Positions 8,925 to 17,870 of a stretch of 64,000 bases of DNA are shown here, piece after piece (position 1 is the first letter of the stretch; each line of letters opens with the position of its first letter). The position numbers were made by a program, and so were the translations under genes. Below the pieces are notes generated by a model that was given only the letters and a program-made list of their open reading frames with translations, was not told the origin of the DNA and searched no databases. The stretch is from Streptococcus gwangjuense (lineage in GTDB: Bacteria > Bacillota > Bacilli > Lactobacillales > Streptococcaceae). The stretch is from NCBI RefSeq assembly GCF_003627155.1, contig NZ_CP032621.1, positions 124,001 to 188,000 on the forward strand, read 5' to 3'.

Positions 8925-10349
8925 ATGAAAGTTCTAAAAAATTACGCTTATAATCTCTCTTATCAATTATTAATCATCATTTTACCGATTATTACGACAC
9001 CTTATGTTACTAGGGTTTTTAGCTCAGATGATTTGGGAACCTATAGTTATTTTAACTCAATTGTTACCTATTTTCTTATGCTAGCTACTCTGGGAGTAAA
9101 CAACTATGGTACTAAGGCGATTTCAGGTAGTAGAAAAGATACTAGAAAGAATTTTTGGGGGATTTATACACTGCAACTAGGAGCGACACTGTTCTCTTCT
9201 GCTCTTTATATCCTTCTCTGTCTTACTTTACCGGCTATGCAAAATCCTGTAGCTTATATTTTAGGTCTAAGTTTAATATCAAAAGGTTTAGATATTTCTT
9301 GGTTATTTCAAGGTTTAGAAGATTTTAGAAAAATTACAATCAGAAATATTACAGTTAGGTTAGTTGGTGTTATTTCTATCTTTTCGTTCATAAAAACACC
9401 TGAAAATCTCTATTTATATATATCACTGATTACGATTTTTGAATTGTTAGGGCAATTAAGTATGTGGTTACCAGCGAGAGAGTTCATTGGGAAACCGCAC
9501 TTTGATTGGAAATATGCTAGACAGCATTTGAAGCCAGTAATCTTATTATTCTTACCTCAGATTGCGATATCGCTCTATATCACCTTAGATAGTACAATGC
9601 TTGGAGTGCTAGCATCCAAAAGGGATGTTGGTATTTACGACCAATCACTGAAATTAGTAAAGATTCTACTAACATTGGTAACTTCATTAGGAAGTGTCAT
9701 GTTACCCCGAGTTTCAAATCTTTTATCTACAGGAGATCATAAAGCAGTTAACAAAATGCATGAGATGTCATTTCTGATTTATAATTTGGTAATTTTCCCC
9801 ATTATGGCAGGGATGTTAATTGTAAATGATGATTTTGTAAATTTTTTCCTGGGTCAAGATTTTCAAGAGGCACGTTATGCGATAGCAATTATGATTTTTA
9901 GAATGTTCTTTATTGGTTGGACCAATATTATGGGTATTCAAATCTTGATACCTCATAATAAGAATAAAGAGTTTATGCTATCAACAACAATTCCTGCTAT
10001 TGTTAGTGTAGGATTAAATCTTCTTTTGCTTCCCAAGTTGGGCTATATAGGTGCTGCAATTGTGTCTGTCTTAACAGAGGTACTAGTATGGCTGATACAG
10101 TTATTCTATACTCGTTCTTATTTGAGAGAGGTGCCCATTCTAGGTTCATTGATTAAAATTATAGTTTCATCTGGAGTTATGTATGGTATCTTGTTATTTA
10201 TAAAGCAATTCCTAAATGTATCACCAATGATTAATGTGGGACTATATGCTGTTCTGGGAGCAATCATTTATGTCAGCTTGATTTTAATCTTGAAGGTCAT
10301 AAATCCAAATGAGTTAAAACAACAACTATTAAAAAATAAAGGAGTGTAA
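8925..10349 (+). CDS. wzx: Repeat-unit flippase Wzx
   Basis: Membrane transporter of 474 residues of the polysaccharide-exporter (MATE/MOP) superfamily, which moves the lipid-linked repeat unit across the membrane for Wzy. The N-terminus (NYAYNLSYQLLIIILPIITTP, YVTRVFSSDDLGTYSY) is characteristic of streptococcal Wzx. About 12 to 14 hydrophobic segments run through the whole protein. A 45-base gap separates it from the Stealth gene and glf begins one base after its stop. Function is well supported; substrate fit is set by this cluster's own repeat unit. Confidence 0.92.
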   Translation: MKVLKNYAYNLSYQLLIIILPIITTPYVTRVFSSDDLGTYSYFNSIVTYFLMLATLGVNNYGTKAISGSRKDTRKNFWGIYTLQLGATLFSSALYILLCLTLPAMQNPVAYILGLSLISKGLDISWLFQGLEDFRKITIRNITVRLVGVISIFSFIKTPENLYLYISLITIFELLGQLSMWLPAREFIGKPHFDWKYARQHLKPVILLFLPQIAISLYITLDSTMLGVLASKRDVGIYDQSLKLVKILLTLVTSLGSVMLPRVSNLLSTGDHKAVNKMHEMSFLIYNLVIFPIMAGMLIVNDDFVNFFLGQDFQEARYAIAIMIFRMFFIGWTNIMGIQILIPHNKNKEFMLSTTIPAIVSVGLNLLLLPKLGYIGAAIVSVLTEVLVWLIQLFYTRSYLREVPILGSLIKIIVSSGVMYGILLFIKQFLNVSPMINVGLYAVLGAIIYVSLILILKVINPNELKQQLLKNKGV

Positions 10350-10350
10350 T

Positions 10351-11451
10351 ATGTACGATTATTTAATCGTTGGTGCTGGTTTATCTGGAGCAATTTTTGC
10401 TTATGAAGCAACTAAGCGTGGAAAAAAAGTAAAAGTTATTGATAAACGTGACCACATTGGTGGGAATATCTATTGTGAGAATGTAGAAGGTGTTAATGTT
10501 CATAAATATGGTGCACATATCTTCCATACTTCTAACAAGAAAGTCTGGGATTATGTGAATCAATTTGCTGAATTTAACAACTATATCAACTCGCCTGTAG
10601 CTAATTACAAGGGTAGCCTTTATAATCTACCTTTTAATATGAATACTTTCTATGCTATGTGGGGGACAAAAACTCCTCAAGCAGTCAAAGATAAGATTGC
10701 TGAACAAACGGCTCATATGAAGGACGTTGAACCTAAAAACTTGGAAGAACAGGCTATTAAGTTGATCGGTCCAGATATTTATGAAAAGTTGATCAAAGGC
10801 TACACTGAAAAGCAATGGGGACGTTCTGCGACTGACCTTCCACCCTTTATCATCAAACGTCTACCAGTTCGTTTGACTTTTGATAATAACTACTTCAATG
10901 ATCGTTACCAAGGAATTCCAATCGGTGGCTATAATGTCATTATCGAAAATATGCTGAAGGGTGTAGAAGTAGAACTTGGAGTTGACTTTTTTGCCAATCG
11001 TCAGGAATTAGAAGCTTCTGCTGAAAAAGTTGTCTTTACAGGGATGATTGACCAATATTTCGATTACAAACATGGTGAATTAGAATACCGTAGCCTTCGT
11101 TTTGAGCATGAAGTTCTAGATGAAGAAAACTATCAAGGAAATGCAGTTGTAAACTATACAAAACGTGAAATTCCTTATACTCGCATTATTGAGCATAAAC
11201 ATTTTGAGTATGGTACACAAGATAAAACGGTCATTACTCGTGAATACCCAGCTGATTGGAAACGTGGAGATGAACCATATTATCCAATCAATGATGAGAG
11301 AAACAATGCTATGTTTGCTAAGTATCAAGAAGAAGCAGCACAGAATGATAAGGTGATTTTCTGCGGACGTTTGGCCGATTATAAATACTACGACATGCAT
11401 GTGGTCATTGAACGTGCCCTAAATGTTGTAGAGGAAGAGTTGGGAAACTAA
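10351..11451 (+). CDS. glf: UDP-galactopyranose mutase
   Basis: FAD enzyme of 366 residues that interconverts UDP-Galp and UDP-Galf, providing the donor for galactofuranose in the capsule. The N-terminal dinucleotide fold YDYLIVGAGLSGAIFAYEA is followed by DKRDHIGGNIYCE. Other family signatures are YGAHIFHTSNKKVWDYVN, GYTEKQWGRS, and a C-terminal FCGRLADYKYYDMHVVIERAL. Length is normal. It is the only nucleotide-sugar gene in the visible part of the locus, so the remaining donors must come from housekeeping pools. Codon use is closer to that of core genes than to the AT-rich transferase genes upstream. Confidence 0.97.
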   Translation: MYDYLIVGAGLSGAIFAYEATKRGKKVKVIDKRDHIGGNIYCENVEGVNVHKYGAHIFHTSNKKVWDYVNQFAEFNNYINSPVANYKGSLYNLPFNMNTFYAMWGTKTPQAVKDKIAEQTAHMKDVEPKNLEEQAIKLIGPDIYEKLIKGYTEKQWGRSATDLPPFIIKRLPVRLTFDNNYFNDRYQGIPIGGYNVIIENMLKGVEVELGVDFFANRQELEASAEKVVFTGMIDQYFDYKHGELEYRSLRFEHEVLDEENYQGNAVVNYTKREIPYTRIIEHKHFEYGTQDKTVITREYPADWKRGDEPYYPINDERNNAMFAKYQEEAAQNDKVIFCGRLADYKYYDMHVVIERALNVVEEELGN

Positions 11452-11468
11452 AGATTTGATGTTATAAT
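11440..11468 (+). promoter_or_regulatory. Predicted promoter of the acyltransferase gene
   Basis: TTGGGA at 11440-11445 and TATAAT at 11463-11468 are 17 bases apart, with a TG one base upstream of the -10 box (extended -10). The -35 box lies inside the end of glf. If used, it lets the acyltransferase be expressed apart from the capsule operon. Confidence 0.5.
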
Positions 11469-11497
11469 GAGGGAATACTTCTTTTCCTCATTTTATT
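11466..11497 (+). terminator. Possible terminator after glf
   Basis: AATGAGG at 11466-11472 pairs with CCTCATT at 11486-11492 around a 13-base loop, and a T-rich run follows. It overlaps the predicted -10 box of the next gene. The stem is short, so termination may be partial. Confidence 0.4.
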
Positions 11498-11523
11498 CAT
11501 CTTAATAGGAGATATCAAAAGAA

Positions 11524-12570
11524 ATGAATAGTTTTAGTAAACAAAAGCCTGGCCGAATAGAGTGGATTGATTTTGGGAAGGGCTTAACAGTTTTAATGGT
11601 TGTTTTTGGCCATGTTGTTTTAGGCCTATTTGAATCCAAAAGATTTGAAGCTAACAATCAATGGTTATTATTTGTGACTCAGATTTTTTATCTGTTTCAT
11701 ATTCCAGTATTCTATGCTTTGTCAGGCTTTTTCTTTAAACCAGTAGACAATTTAAAGACTTTTGCAACCTTTGTAAAACAAAAAACAATTATTTTAGGAA
11801 TTCCTTATTTATTCTATTCTGTCATACAGTTTGGTCTTCAAAAATTAGGCGGAGCGACAGTGAGAAATGCAGCTTCTTTTGGGGATTTGTTAAATATTTA
11901 TCAAACGCCTCTTGGAGTATCGTGGTATCTCTATGTTCTTTGGTGGATTTACTTAGTGGTTGCCTTCCTTTCTATTTGGATAAAATCCTATCATCAGTTA
12001 TTTATCATCAGTGTAGTTACCTACCTTCTTTCTATATTTGCACCAACTAATATCTATATCGTTCAGAAAATTTTTCTATGGACTTTCTTCTTTTTGTTAG
12101 GATCATGGCTCAGACACTCAGGTGTTGGAACTTTTTTAACAAAAAGATGGAAATTAATTAGTTGTGTGACACTTATCGTCATTACAGTATTTTTAATTTA
12201 TTGGCAGTTATCTGGACCTACTTTTTATATTTCATACGATAGACCAGGTCTAAATGGGTTCATTTTCCCGGTTTCTGTAATTTTAGCTATGGCTTCCTAT
12301 CCCATTTTAAGTGATAAACTGAGTCGCTTTGCTGATTATTTCAGAGAGATAGGAAAAGATAGTTTGGTAATCTATCTTCTGCATGCACCAATCGTTTCTG
12401 TAACTAGAATTGCTTTATTGAAACTAGGTGTTAGCAATATCGCTATCCATATATTGATGGGACTCCTTCTAGGATGGTTTGGTTCAATCGTAATACTTTA
12501 TCTCTCTAAGAAAATACCTTATGGAGATTTCGTATTTTATCCAATGAAGTATCTAAGAAAAGTCAAATAG
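11524..12570 (+). CDS. Acyltransferase-3 family membrane protein (WciG-like O-acetyltransferase)
   Basis: Integral membrane acyltransferase of 348 residues (acyltransferase 3 family), which typically O-acetylates extracellular polysaccharides. The N-terminal RIEWIDFGKGLTVLMVVFGHVV carries the catalytic-type histidine of the family, and YLFHIPVFYALSGFFF is the second family signature. About ten hydrophobic segments follow. A gene of this family after glf is also known from pneumococcal loci such as 33F (wciG), so capsule acetylation is the likely role. It is separated from glf by 72 bases with a hairpin and a predicted promoter. A different substrate, such as a wall polymer, is possible. Confidence 0.75.
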   Translation: MNSFSKQKPGRIEWIDFGKGLTVLMVVFGHVVLGLFESKRFEANNQWLLFVTQIFYLFHIPVFYALSGFFFKPVDNLKTFATFVKQKTIILGIPYLFYSVIQFGLQKLGGATVRNAASFGDLLNIYQTPLGVSWYLYVLWWIYLVVAFLSIWIKSYHQLFIISVVTYLLSIFAPTNIYIVQKIFLWTFFFLLGSWLRHSGVGTFLTKRWKLISCVTLIVITVFLIYWQLSGPTFYISYDRPGLNGFIFPVSVILAMASYPILSDKLSRFADYFREIGKDSLVIYLLHAPIVSVTRIALLKLGVSNIAIHILMGLLLGWFGSIVILYLSKKIPYGDFVFYPMKYLRKVK

Positions 12571-12576
12571 TGAATG

Positions 12577-12606
12577 AAATCGAGGATGGAGATCTTCGAT
12601 TTTTTT
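12577..12606 (+). terminator. Terminator after the acyltransferase gene
   Basis: AAATCGA at 12577-12583 pairs with TCGATTT at 12596-12602, with extra pairing inside (GAT/ATC), followed by a run of Ts. It would end capsule-locus transcription before the surface protein gene. Confidence 0.75.
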
Positions 12607-12652
12607 GAGATATTAGATACACATATAAAACATATAAAAACGAACTAAAAAC

Positions 12653-12681
12653 TTGAAAAAAAGCTTAAAAAATGATATAAT
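12653..12681 (+). promoter_or_regulatory. Predicted sigma-A promoter of the CAP/G5 surface protein
   Basis: TTGAAA at 12653-12658 and a perfect TATAAT at 12676-12681 are 17 bases apart. The start codon lies 41 bases downstream of the -10 box, so the gene has its own strong promoter. Confidence 0.75.
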
Positions 12682-12722
12682 CAGCTTCAAACACGTATAA
12701 ATATTTAGGAGATTCAAACCAG

Positions 12723-15488
12723 ATGGATAAAAAAATAAAGACAGCCTTGGTAGCAACTGCAGCGGCCTTTACTGCATTTTCAGTTCATCAAGTAAGTGCG
12801 GATGAGGCAAGTGATAAAACTGCTAATAAGGAAACTACAGAGGTAGAAACACTTAAGCCAGTTTCTGATCAACAAATCGCAGATGTTGAGAAAAAAGTTT
12901 TAGACACTAAAGAAGCAATTAAACAAAAAGAAGCTAATCTAACGCAGGCGGAAACTGATGCAAAAGTAGTTGCAGAAAAGGAAAAAGTGGCAGCCAAAAA
13001 GGTAAAGGAAGCTACACCGGAAGCTATCCAAAAAGCTAAAGACAACGCAACTACAGCTGCGGAAGCCGTTAAAACTGCTGAAGCTGATGTAAAAACTAAA
13101 AAAGCCACTCAAGACGCTCTTGCTAAAGATGTAGCACCAAAACAAACAGAAGCAGACAAGGCGAACTCTGCTGTCGATGCTGCTGCTAAGAAAGTAAAAG
13201 ACTTAGAAAATGGAACTCCATCTCTAACTGACGCAGAAAAAGCTAAATCTGACGCAGAAAAAGCTAAATCTGACGCAGAAAAAGCTAAAACTGAAGCAGA
13301 AAAAGCAAAAGCTGACGCTAAAAAAGCTGATGATGCTGCAGATAAAAAGGTAACCGATTTAAATAATGAGTTGACTGCTAAAAAACAAACTTTAGCAGAT
13401 AAAGAAAAAGCGCTTAAAGATCTTGGTGAAAAACCACAAGCATACGATTTCTCTGATGTTAAATTTAATTTAGGTGCTGACTTTGCAGCTGCATTAAACG
13501 AGCGTGCTAAATTAATGGGTGAAAATGATCCAAACAACACTGGTGATGGGCGTGCCAACGAACTTAGCACAAGAAACCAAGATGAAGTAAATGCTAATAC
13601 TAAAAAATTAGAACAATTAGCAAAAACTAACAAGGCTAAAAATACATACACTAATACAACTGACAAACGTGAAGTTGATATTTGGAACTTAACAGCTGAT
13701 CAAAAGAGAGAAATCAACTTATTTGGTCTTCACATCGTTAACCAAATCCGTGAACAACTAGGAAACCCTAAAGTTAAAACAACTGTAGGTATGGAAAAAT
13801 TCGCTAATGAAGCTGCTGATCATCGTAACAAAAAATATGCGAAAGTTAAAGAAACTTACGCTAAACCTGATTACGATGGAATCAACGCTGCAGCAAAAGC
13901 AAATGGTTTATCATACAAAACTGGTGACAACCAAAACCAAAGTGATATAATCTTTGCTAATGCTAAAACATGGAAAAACACGGAAGATAATAAAACATTA
14001 ATTCCTGCTACAAAAGGTCAAATACCTAAGTCTATCGAAGAAGTTATGAAAGAAAACACTCGTAGACCTACTATGACAATGGGACAATTAAAACAATATA
14101 TCTTCGAAGCATACAACAATAAAATGTTCACTAACAACGAAGATTATACTGGTGCAAATTCTCACCGTGCATGGGAAAATGCTTTATCTATTGGTGGAAG
14201 CATTGCATATCGTAAAGATGGAGAAGGAAACAAATTGGGGCGTAAAGCTTCTGAGTATAACGCAACAAGCGTTACTGCATCTGTTAGATTTAATCCAGAT
14301 CCAGTTTATAGTGATGGATATAAAGCTTATAGATACTTTAATAACCTTGAAATCTTTGTCCACAACTTCCAAACAGCTGGAGAAAATAAAGAACCTGGAC
14401 AAGATACAAACAGTATTGTAACTGATCCTTCTAAATTCGATGCAACTGAAATCAAAAACGATCCTACAGCTGCAAAAGAATATAGCGCTAAAAAACAAGC
14501 CGCTGAAAAAGCAGTTAAAGATGCCCAAGCTGAAGTAACTACTGCTCAAAGCAACTTAGATACAGCTAAGCAGTATAAAAAACAATTACCAGCTGCTGAA
14601 AAAGCACTTACTGATGCAACTAGCAAACTTTCAACTGCAGAAAAAGCACTGCAAGAAGCTGAAACTAACTTAAACAACTTACGTCAAGGTCTTACTAATA
14701 AAGCTGAAGAACTTAACAAAGCTAAAGCTGCATTAGAAACAGCTAAACAAGAAGCTGTAAAAGCTACAACTGCTCTTACTGAAGCGAAAGCTAAATTAGC
14801 CCAAGCTGAGAAGGATGTTAAAGACGCTGAAGCGAACGTTAAAACTAAAGAGGCTGAAAAAGCTAAAGCAGAAGAATTAGTAACTTCTCTTGAAAATGCT
14901 AAGCAAATCTATGAAAAAGCGAAAGCAGAAAAAGCTGCTTCAGATGCTAAAGTTACAGAGCTTCACAAATGTGTAGCAGATAAACAAACTGAACTTGTTA
15001 AATTAGAAGATGAATATAAAGATCTTCTAAAACGACGTATCTCTAATTTGATTCAACCTGAAAATCCTGAATTAACATTCAGTGAGGAAGTGAAAGAAGA
15101 GGAAATCAAGTTTAACATTGTTGAAGAACTCGATCCATCCCTTACAGAAGGTGAACGTGTTGTTAAAACTCCAGGTGTAGTTGGTCGTAAGAAGATCAAA
15201 GCTACAATCTTTAAAGCTGATGGAAAAGAAGTTGGTCGTGTCGTTGATAATGAAGAAGTATTAACGAAAGCTATTGATGAGGTTGTTTTAGTCGGTACAA
15301 AGAAAGAAGTTTCAAATTCTCAGGTATCATATATGGCACCAAAAGCAACTCAATCAGTCGTATATGTAGAGAATGCTAAAAAACTTCCTACAACAGGTAT
15401 GAAAGATTCAAAAGCATCAATCGTACTTGCGATTATTGCTGCAACCACTTCTTTGGGGTTGGTAGCAAGAAAAAAGGAAGAAAAATAA
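12723..15488 (+). CDS. LPXTG surface protein with coiled coils, CAP domain and G5 domain (SEC10/PgrA-like)
   Basis: Sortase-anchored surface protein of 921 residues. Order: signal peptide (residues 1-26, without YSIRK), alpha-helical heptad-rich region rich in Ala, Lys and Glu (about 35-240), a globular CAP/SCP-like domain (about 320-575, with INLFGLHIVNQIREQLGNP and SHRAWENALSIGGSIAYR), a second coiled coil (about 590-765), a G5-like domain (about 775-860, with VVKTPGVVGRKKIKA and DEVVLVGTK), then LPTTG at 888-892, a hydrophobic segment and a KKEEK tail. This layout fits the SEC10/PgrA surface-exclusion family of cell-contact proteins. A single cysteine at residue 750 is unusual for such a protein. 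It lies between the capsule genes and aliA, a site where pneumococcus often has remnants of mobile DNA. Actual function is unknown; adhesion or control of cell contact is inferred. Confidence 0.82.
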   Translation: MDKKIKTALVATAAAFTAFSVHQVSADEASDKTANKETTEVETLKPVSDQQIADVEKKVLDTKEAIKQKEANLTQAETDAKVVAEKEKVAAKKVKEATPEAIQKAKDNATTAAEAVKTAEADVKTKKATQDALAKDVAPKQTEADKANSAVDAAAKKVKDLENGTPSLTDAEKAKSDAEKAKSDAEKAKTEAEKAKADAKKADDAADKKVTDLNNELTAKKQTLADKEKALKDLGEKPQAYDFSDVKFNLGADFAAALNERAKLMGENDPNNTGDGRANELSTRNQDEVNANTKKLEQLAKTNKAKNTYTNTTDKREVDIWNLTADQKREINLFGLHIVNQIREQLGNPKVKTTVGMEKFANEAADHRNKKYAKVKETYAKPDYDGINAAAKANGLSYKTGDNQNQSDIIFANAKTWKNTEDNKTLIPATKGQIPKSIEEVMKENTRRPTMTMGQLKQYIFEAYNNKMFTNNEDYTGANSHRAWENALSIGGSIAYRKDGEGNKLGRKASEYNATSVTASVRFNPDPVYSDGYKAYRYFNNLEIFVHNFQTAGENKEPGQDTNSIVTDPSKFDATEIKNDPTAAKEYSAKKQAAEKAVKDAQAEVTTAQSNLDTAKQYKKQLPAAEKALTDATSKLSTAEKALQEAETNLNNLRQGLTNKAEELNKAKAALETAKQEAVKATTALTEAKAKLAQAEKDVKDAEANVKTKEAEKAKAEELVTSLENAKQIYEKAKAEKAASDAKVTELHKCVADKQTELVKLEDEYKDLLKRRISNLIQPENPELTFSEEVKEEEIKFNIVEELDPSLTEGERVVKTPGVVGRKKIKATIFKADGKEVGRVVDNEEVLTKAIDEVVLVGTKKEVSNSQVSYMAPKATQSVVYVENAKKLPTTGMKDSKASIVLAIIAATTSLGLVARKKEEK
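13227..13310 (+). repeat. Four 21-bp tandem repeats in the coiled-coil region
   Basis: Units at 13227, 13248, 13269 and 13290 each encode a variant of the heptad DAEKAKS; units 2 and 3 are identical. The heptad length suits a coiled coil, and slippage here would change stalk length in whole heptads. Confidence 0.9.
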
Positions 15489-15528
15489 TTTATTAAAGTA
15501 ATCATCCTACGTGATGATAATAGAAAAT

Positions 15529-15566
15529 AAATGGAGAAGATCTAATTGATTTTCTCCATTTTGATT
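15529..15566 (+). terminator. Terminator after the CAP/G5 surface protein
   Basis: AAATGGAGAAGATC at 15529 onward pairs with GATTTTCTCCATTT ending at 15562 around a short loop, with one mismatch, then a short T-rich stretch. Confidence 0.75.
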
Positions 15567-15656
15567 GTCTATATTGAAAATCGAATTATATTTAAGAAGA
15601 AAAGAGACTGAATTGTAAGAATATATAATATAAATCAAAAAATTCAGAAAATTCTA

Positions 15657-15685
15657 TTGACAGGACTTTAAAAAGGGTCTATAAT
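15657..15685 (+). promoter_or_regulatory. Consensus sigma-A promoter of aliA
   Basis: Perfect TTGACA at 15657-15662 and perfect TATAAT at 15680-15685 with 17 bases between. An in-frame ATG at 15684 lies on the -10 box and cannot be in the transcript, which fixes the aliA start at 15711. Confidence 0.9.
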
Positions 15686-15710
15686 GGATAGAAAAACAAA
15701 GGAGAGTACT

Positions 15711-17690
15711 ATGAAAACAAGGAAAGTATTGGCTCTTGCGGGAGTCACTTTATTAGCAGCAGGTATCTTAGCTGCTTGTTCTGGGGGCTCAGGTGCTAAA
15801 GGTGAGCAGACTTTTGCATTTACCTACGAGACAGACCCAGATAACCTCAACTATTTAACAACTGGTAAGGCAGCGACTGCTGACATTACTAGTAATGTGA
15901 TTGATGGATTGCTTGAAAATGATAAATACGGGAACCTTATTCCCTCAATGGCAGAGGACTGGTCAGTTTCTAAGGATGGGTTGACTTACACTTATAAGAT
16001 TCGTCAGGATGCTAAGTGGTACACATCTGAAGGAGAAGAATATGCTCCTGTCAAGGCTCAGGACTTTGTGACAGGTCTTAAATATGCGACAGATAAGAAA
16101 TCAGAAGCTCTTTACTTGGTACAGGATTCAATCAAAGGTTTGGATGCATACGCTAAAGGGGAAAATAAAGATTTCTCTCAAGTTGGAATTAAAGCTCTTG
16201 ACGATCAAACAGTCCAATACACTTTGAACAAACCTGAAAGTTTTTGGAATTCTAAAACAACTATGGGTGTCTTAGCGCCAGTCAATGAAGAGTTTTTGAA
16301 CTCAAAAGGGGATGACTTTGCTAAAGCAACAGATCCAAGCAGCATCTTGTATAATGGTCCATATTTGTTGAAATCCATTGTGACAAAATCTACTGTTGAA
16401 TTTGCAAAAAATCCTAACTACTGGGATAAAGACAATGTCCATATTGACAAAGTCAAATTGTCATTCTGGGATGGTCAAGATACTAGTAAACCTGCAGAAA
16501 ATTTTAAAGATGGTAGTCTTTCAGCAGCTCGTCTCTATCCAACAAGTGCAAGTTTTGCAGAGCTTGAGAAAGAGATGAAGGACAATATTGTCTATACGCA
16601 ACAGGACTCTACGACTTATGTAGTAGGAACAAACATTGACCGTCAGTCCTATAAATATACTTCAAAGACTAGCGAAGAACAAAAGACTTCAACTAAAAAG
16701 GCTTTGTTAAACAAGGATTTCCGTCAGGCTATTGCCTTTGGTTTTGATCGTACAGCATATGCTTCTCAACTCAATGGACAAAACGGTGCAAGCAAAATCT
16801 TACGTAATATTTTTGTGCCACCAACATTTGTCCAAGCAGATGGGAAAAACTTTGGTGACATGGTCAAAGAAAAATTGGTGACTTATGGGGATGAATGGAA
16901 GGATGTGAACCTTGCTGATGCTCAAGATGGTCTCTATAATCCAGAGAAAGCCAAGGCAGAATTTGCCAAAGCTAAGGCAGCCCTTCAAGCTGAGGGAGTA
17001 CAATTCCCAATTCACCTAGATATGCCTGTTGACCAAACAGCAACTACAAAAGTTCAGCGTGTCCAATCTATGAAACAATCCTTGGAAGCGGCTTTAGGAA
17101 CTGATAATGTCATTCTTGATATTCAACAATTGCAAAAAGATGAAGTGCTTAATGTTACTTTATTTGCACAAACTGCTGCTGGCGAGGATTGGGATCTTTC
17201 TGATAATGTTGGATGGGGACCAGACTTCTCAGATCCATCAACTTATCTTGATATCATCAAGCCTTCTGTAGGGGAAAATACGAGAACTTACCTAGGATTT
17301 GATTCAGGAAAAGACAATGAGGCGGCTAAAAAGGTTGGTCTCAATGATTATGATAAAATGGTCAATGAAGCAGGGGAAGAAACTACAGATGTTACAAAAC
17401 GTTATAACAAGTATGCCGAAGCTCAAGCATGGTTGACAGATAGTGCCCTAGTCATTCCAACGACATCTCGTACAGGGCGTCCAATCTTGTCTAAGATGGT
17501 ACCATTTACCTTACCTTTCTCTTTCGCAGGAAACAAGGGGACAAGCGATCCGCTCCGATACAAATATCTTGAACTTCAAGACAAGGCAGTCACTGCAGAT
17601 GAATACCAAAAAGCTCAAGATAAATGGATGAAAGAAAAAGAAGAATCCAATAAAAAAGCGCAAGAAGAACTTGCAAAACATGTGAAGTAG
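15711..17690 (+). CDS. aliA: Oligopeptide-binding lipoprotein AliA
   Basis: Substrate-binding lipoprotein of 659 residues for the Ami-type oligopeptide ABC transporter, exposed on the outer membrane face. The signal peptide ends in a lipobox LAAC with the lipidated cysteine at residue 23. The family-5 solute-binding fold is clear from TGKAATADITSNVIDGLLE, the SVSKDGLTYTYKIRQDAKW block, LLNKDFRQAIAFGFDR and WDLSDNVGWGPDFSDPSTYLDI. Length matches pneumococcal AliA, which classically flanks the 3' side of the capsule locus. The ATG at 15711 follows an AAAGGAG ribosome site; the upstream ATG overlaps the promoter. It is monocistronic, ended by a strong terminator, and relies on Ami permease genes elsewhere. 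Peptide uptake feeds nutrition and sensing. Confidence 0.95.
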   Translation: MKTRKVLALAGVTLLAAGILAACSGGSGAKGEQTFAFTYETDPDNLNYLTTGKAATADITSNVIDGLLENDKYGNLIPSMAEDWSVSKDGLTYTYKIRQDAKWYTSEGEEYAPVKAQDFVTGLKYATDKKSEALYLVQDSIKGLDAYAKGENKDFSQVGIKALDDQTVQYTLNKPESFWNSKTTMGVLAPVNEEFLNSKGDDFAKATDPSSILYNGPYLLKSIVTKSTVEFAKNPNYWDKDNVHIDKVKLSFWDGQDTSKPAENFKDGSLSAARLYPTSASFAELEKEMKDNIVYTQQDSTTYVVGTNIDRQSYKYTSKTSEEQKTSTKKALLNKDFRQAIAFGFDRTAYASQLNGQNGASKILRNIFVPPTFVQADGKNFGDMVKEKLVTYGDEWKDVNLADAQDGLYNPEKAKAEFAKAKAALQAEGVQFPIHLDMPVDQTATTKVQRVQSMKQSLEAALGTDNVILDIQQLQKDEVLNVTLFAQTAAGEDWDLSDNVGWGPDFSDPSTYLDIIKPSVGENTRTYLGFDSGKDNEAAKKVGLNDYDKMVNEAGEETTDVTKRYNKYAEAQAWLTDSALVIPTTSRTGRPILSKMVPFTLPFSFAGNKGTSDPLRYKYLELQDKAVTADEYQKAQDKWMKEKEESNKKAQEELAKHVK

Positions 17691-17719
17691 ATTTTAATCA
17701 TCTATTGAAACAGAATGAT

Positions 17720-17760
17720 AAAGGATTTAGCATTCGATAGAAATGCTAAATCCTTTTTAT
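17720..17760 (+). terminator. Strong terminator of aliA
   Basis: A perfect 15-base stem (17720-17734 with 17742-17756) around a 7-base loop, followed by a T-rich run. Confidence 0.9.
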
Positions 17761-17841
17761 TATGTGACAATTTTTCCCTTAATTTCAAAGTATGATTTTG
17801 TCAGAATGAAGAAAAAATTAGCAATTTTCCTAGCTTTTCTA

Positions 17842-17870
17842 TTGCTTTATCTATCAAAATTTGTTATATT
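17842..17870 (+). promoter_or_regulatory. Predicted promoter of the protease-GH101 gene
   Basis: TTGCTT at 17842-17847 and TATATT at 17865-17870 with 17 bases between. It leaves a leader of about 110 bases that contains an inverted repeat and a cre site. A second, weaker candidate is TTGCAC at 17908 with TATTTT at 17932. The 300-base gap between aliA and this gene otherwise holds only the aliA terminator. Confidence 0.5.

Noticed and set aside
13109..13666. Minus-strand frame of 185 residues opposite the CAP/G5 surface protein gene
   Set aside because: It is Ala/Ser/Phe-rich, a mirror of the Lys/Ala/Glu repeats on the coding strand, with no sign of being a real gene.
15684..15710. Upstream ATG extending AliA by nine residues
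   Set aside because: The ATG overlaps the -10 box, so it cannot be transcribed from that promoter; the start at 15711 has AAAGGAG and gives a proper lipoprotein signal.
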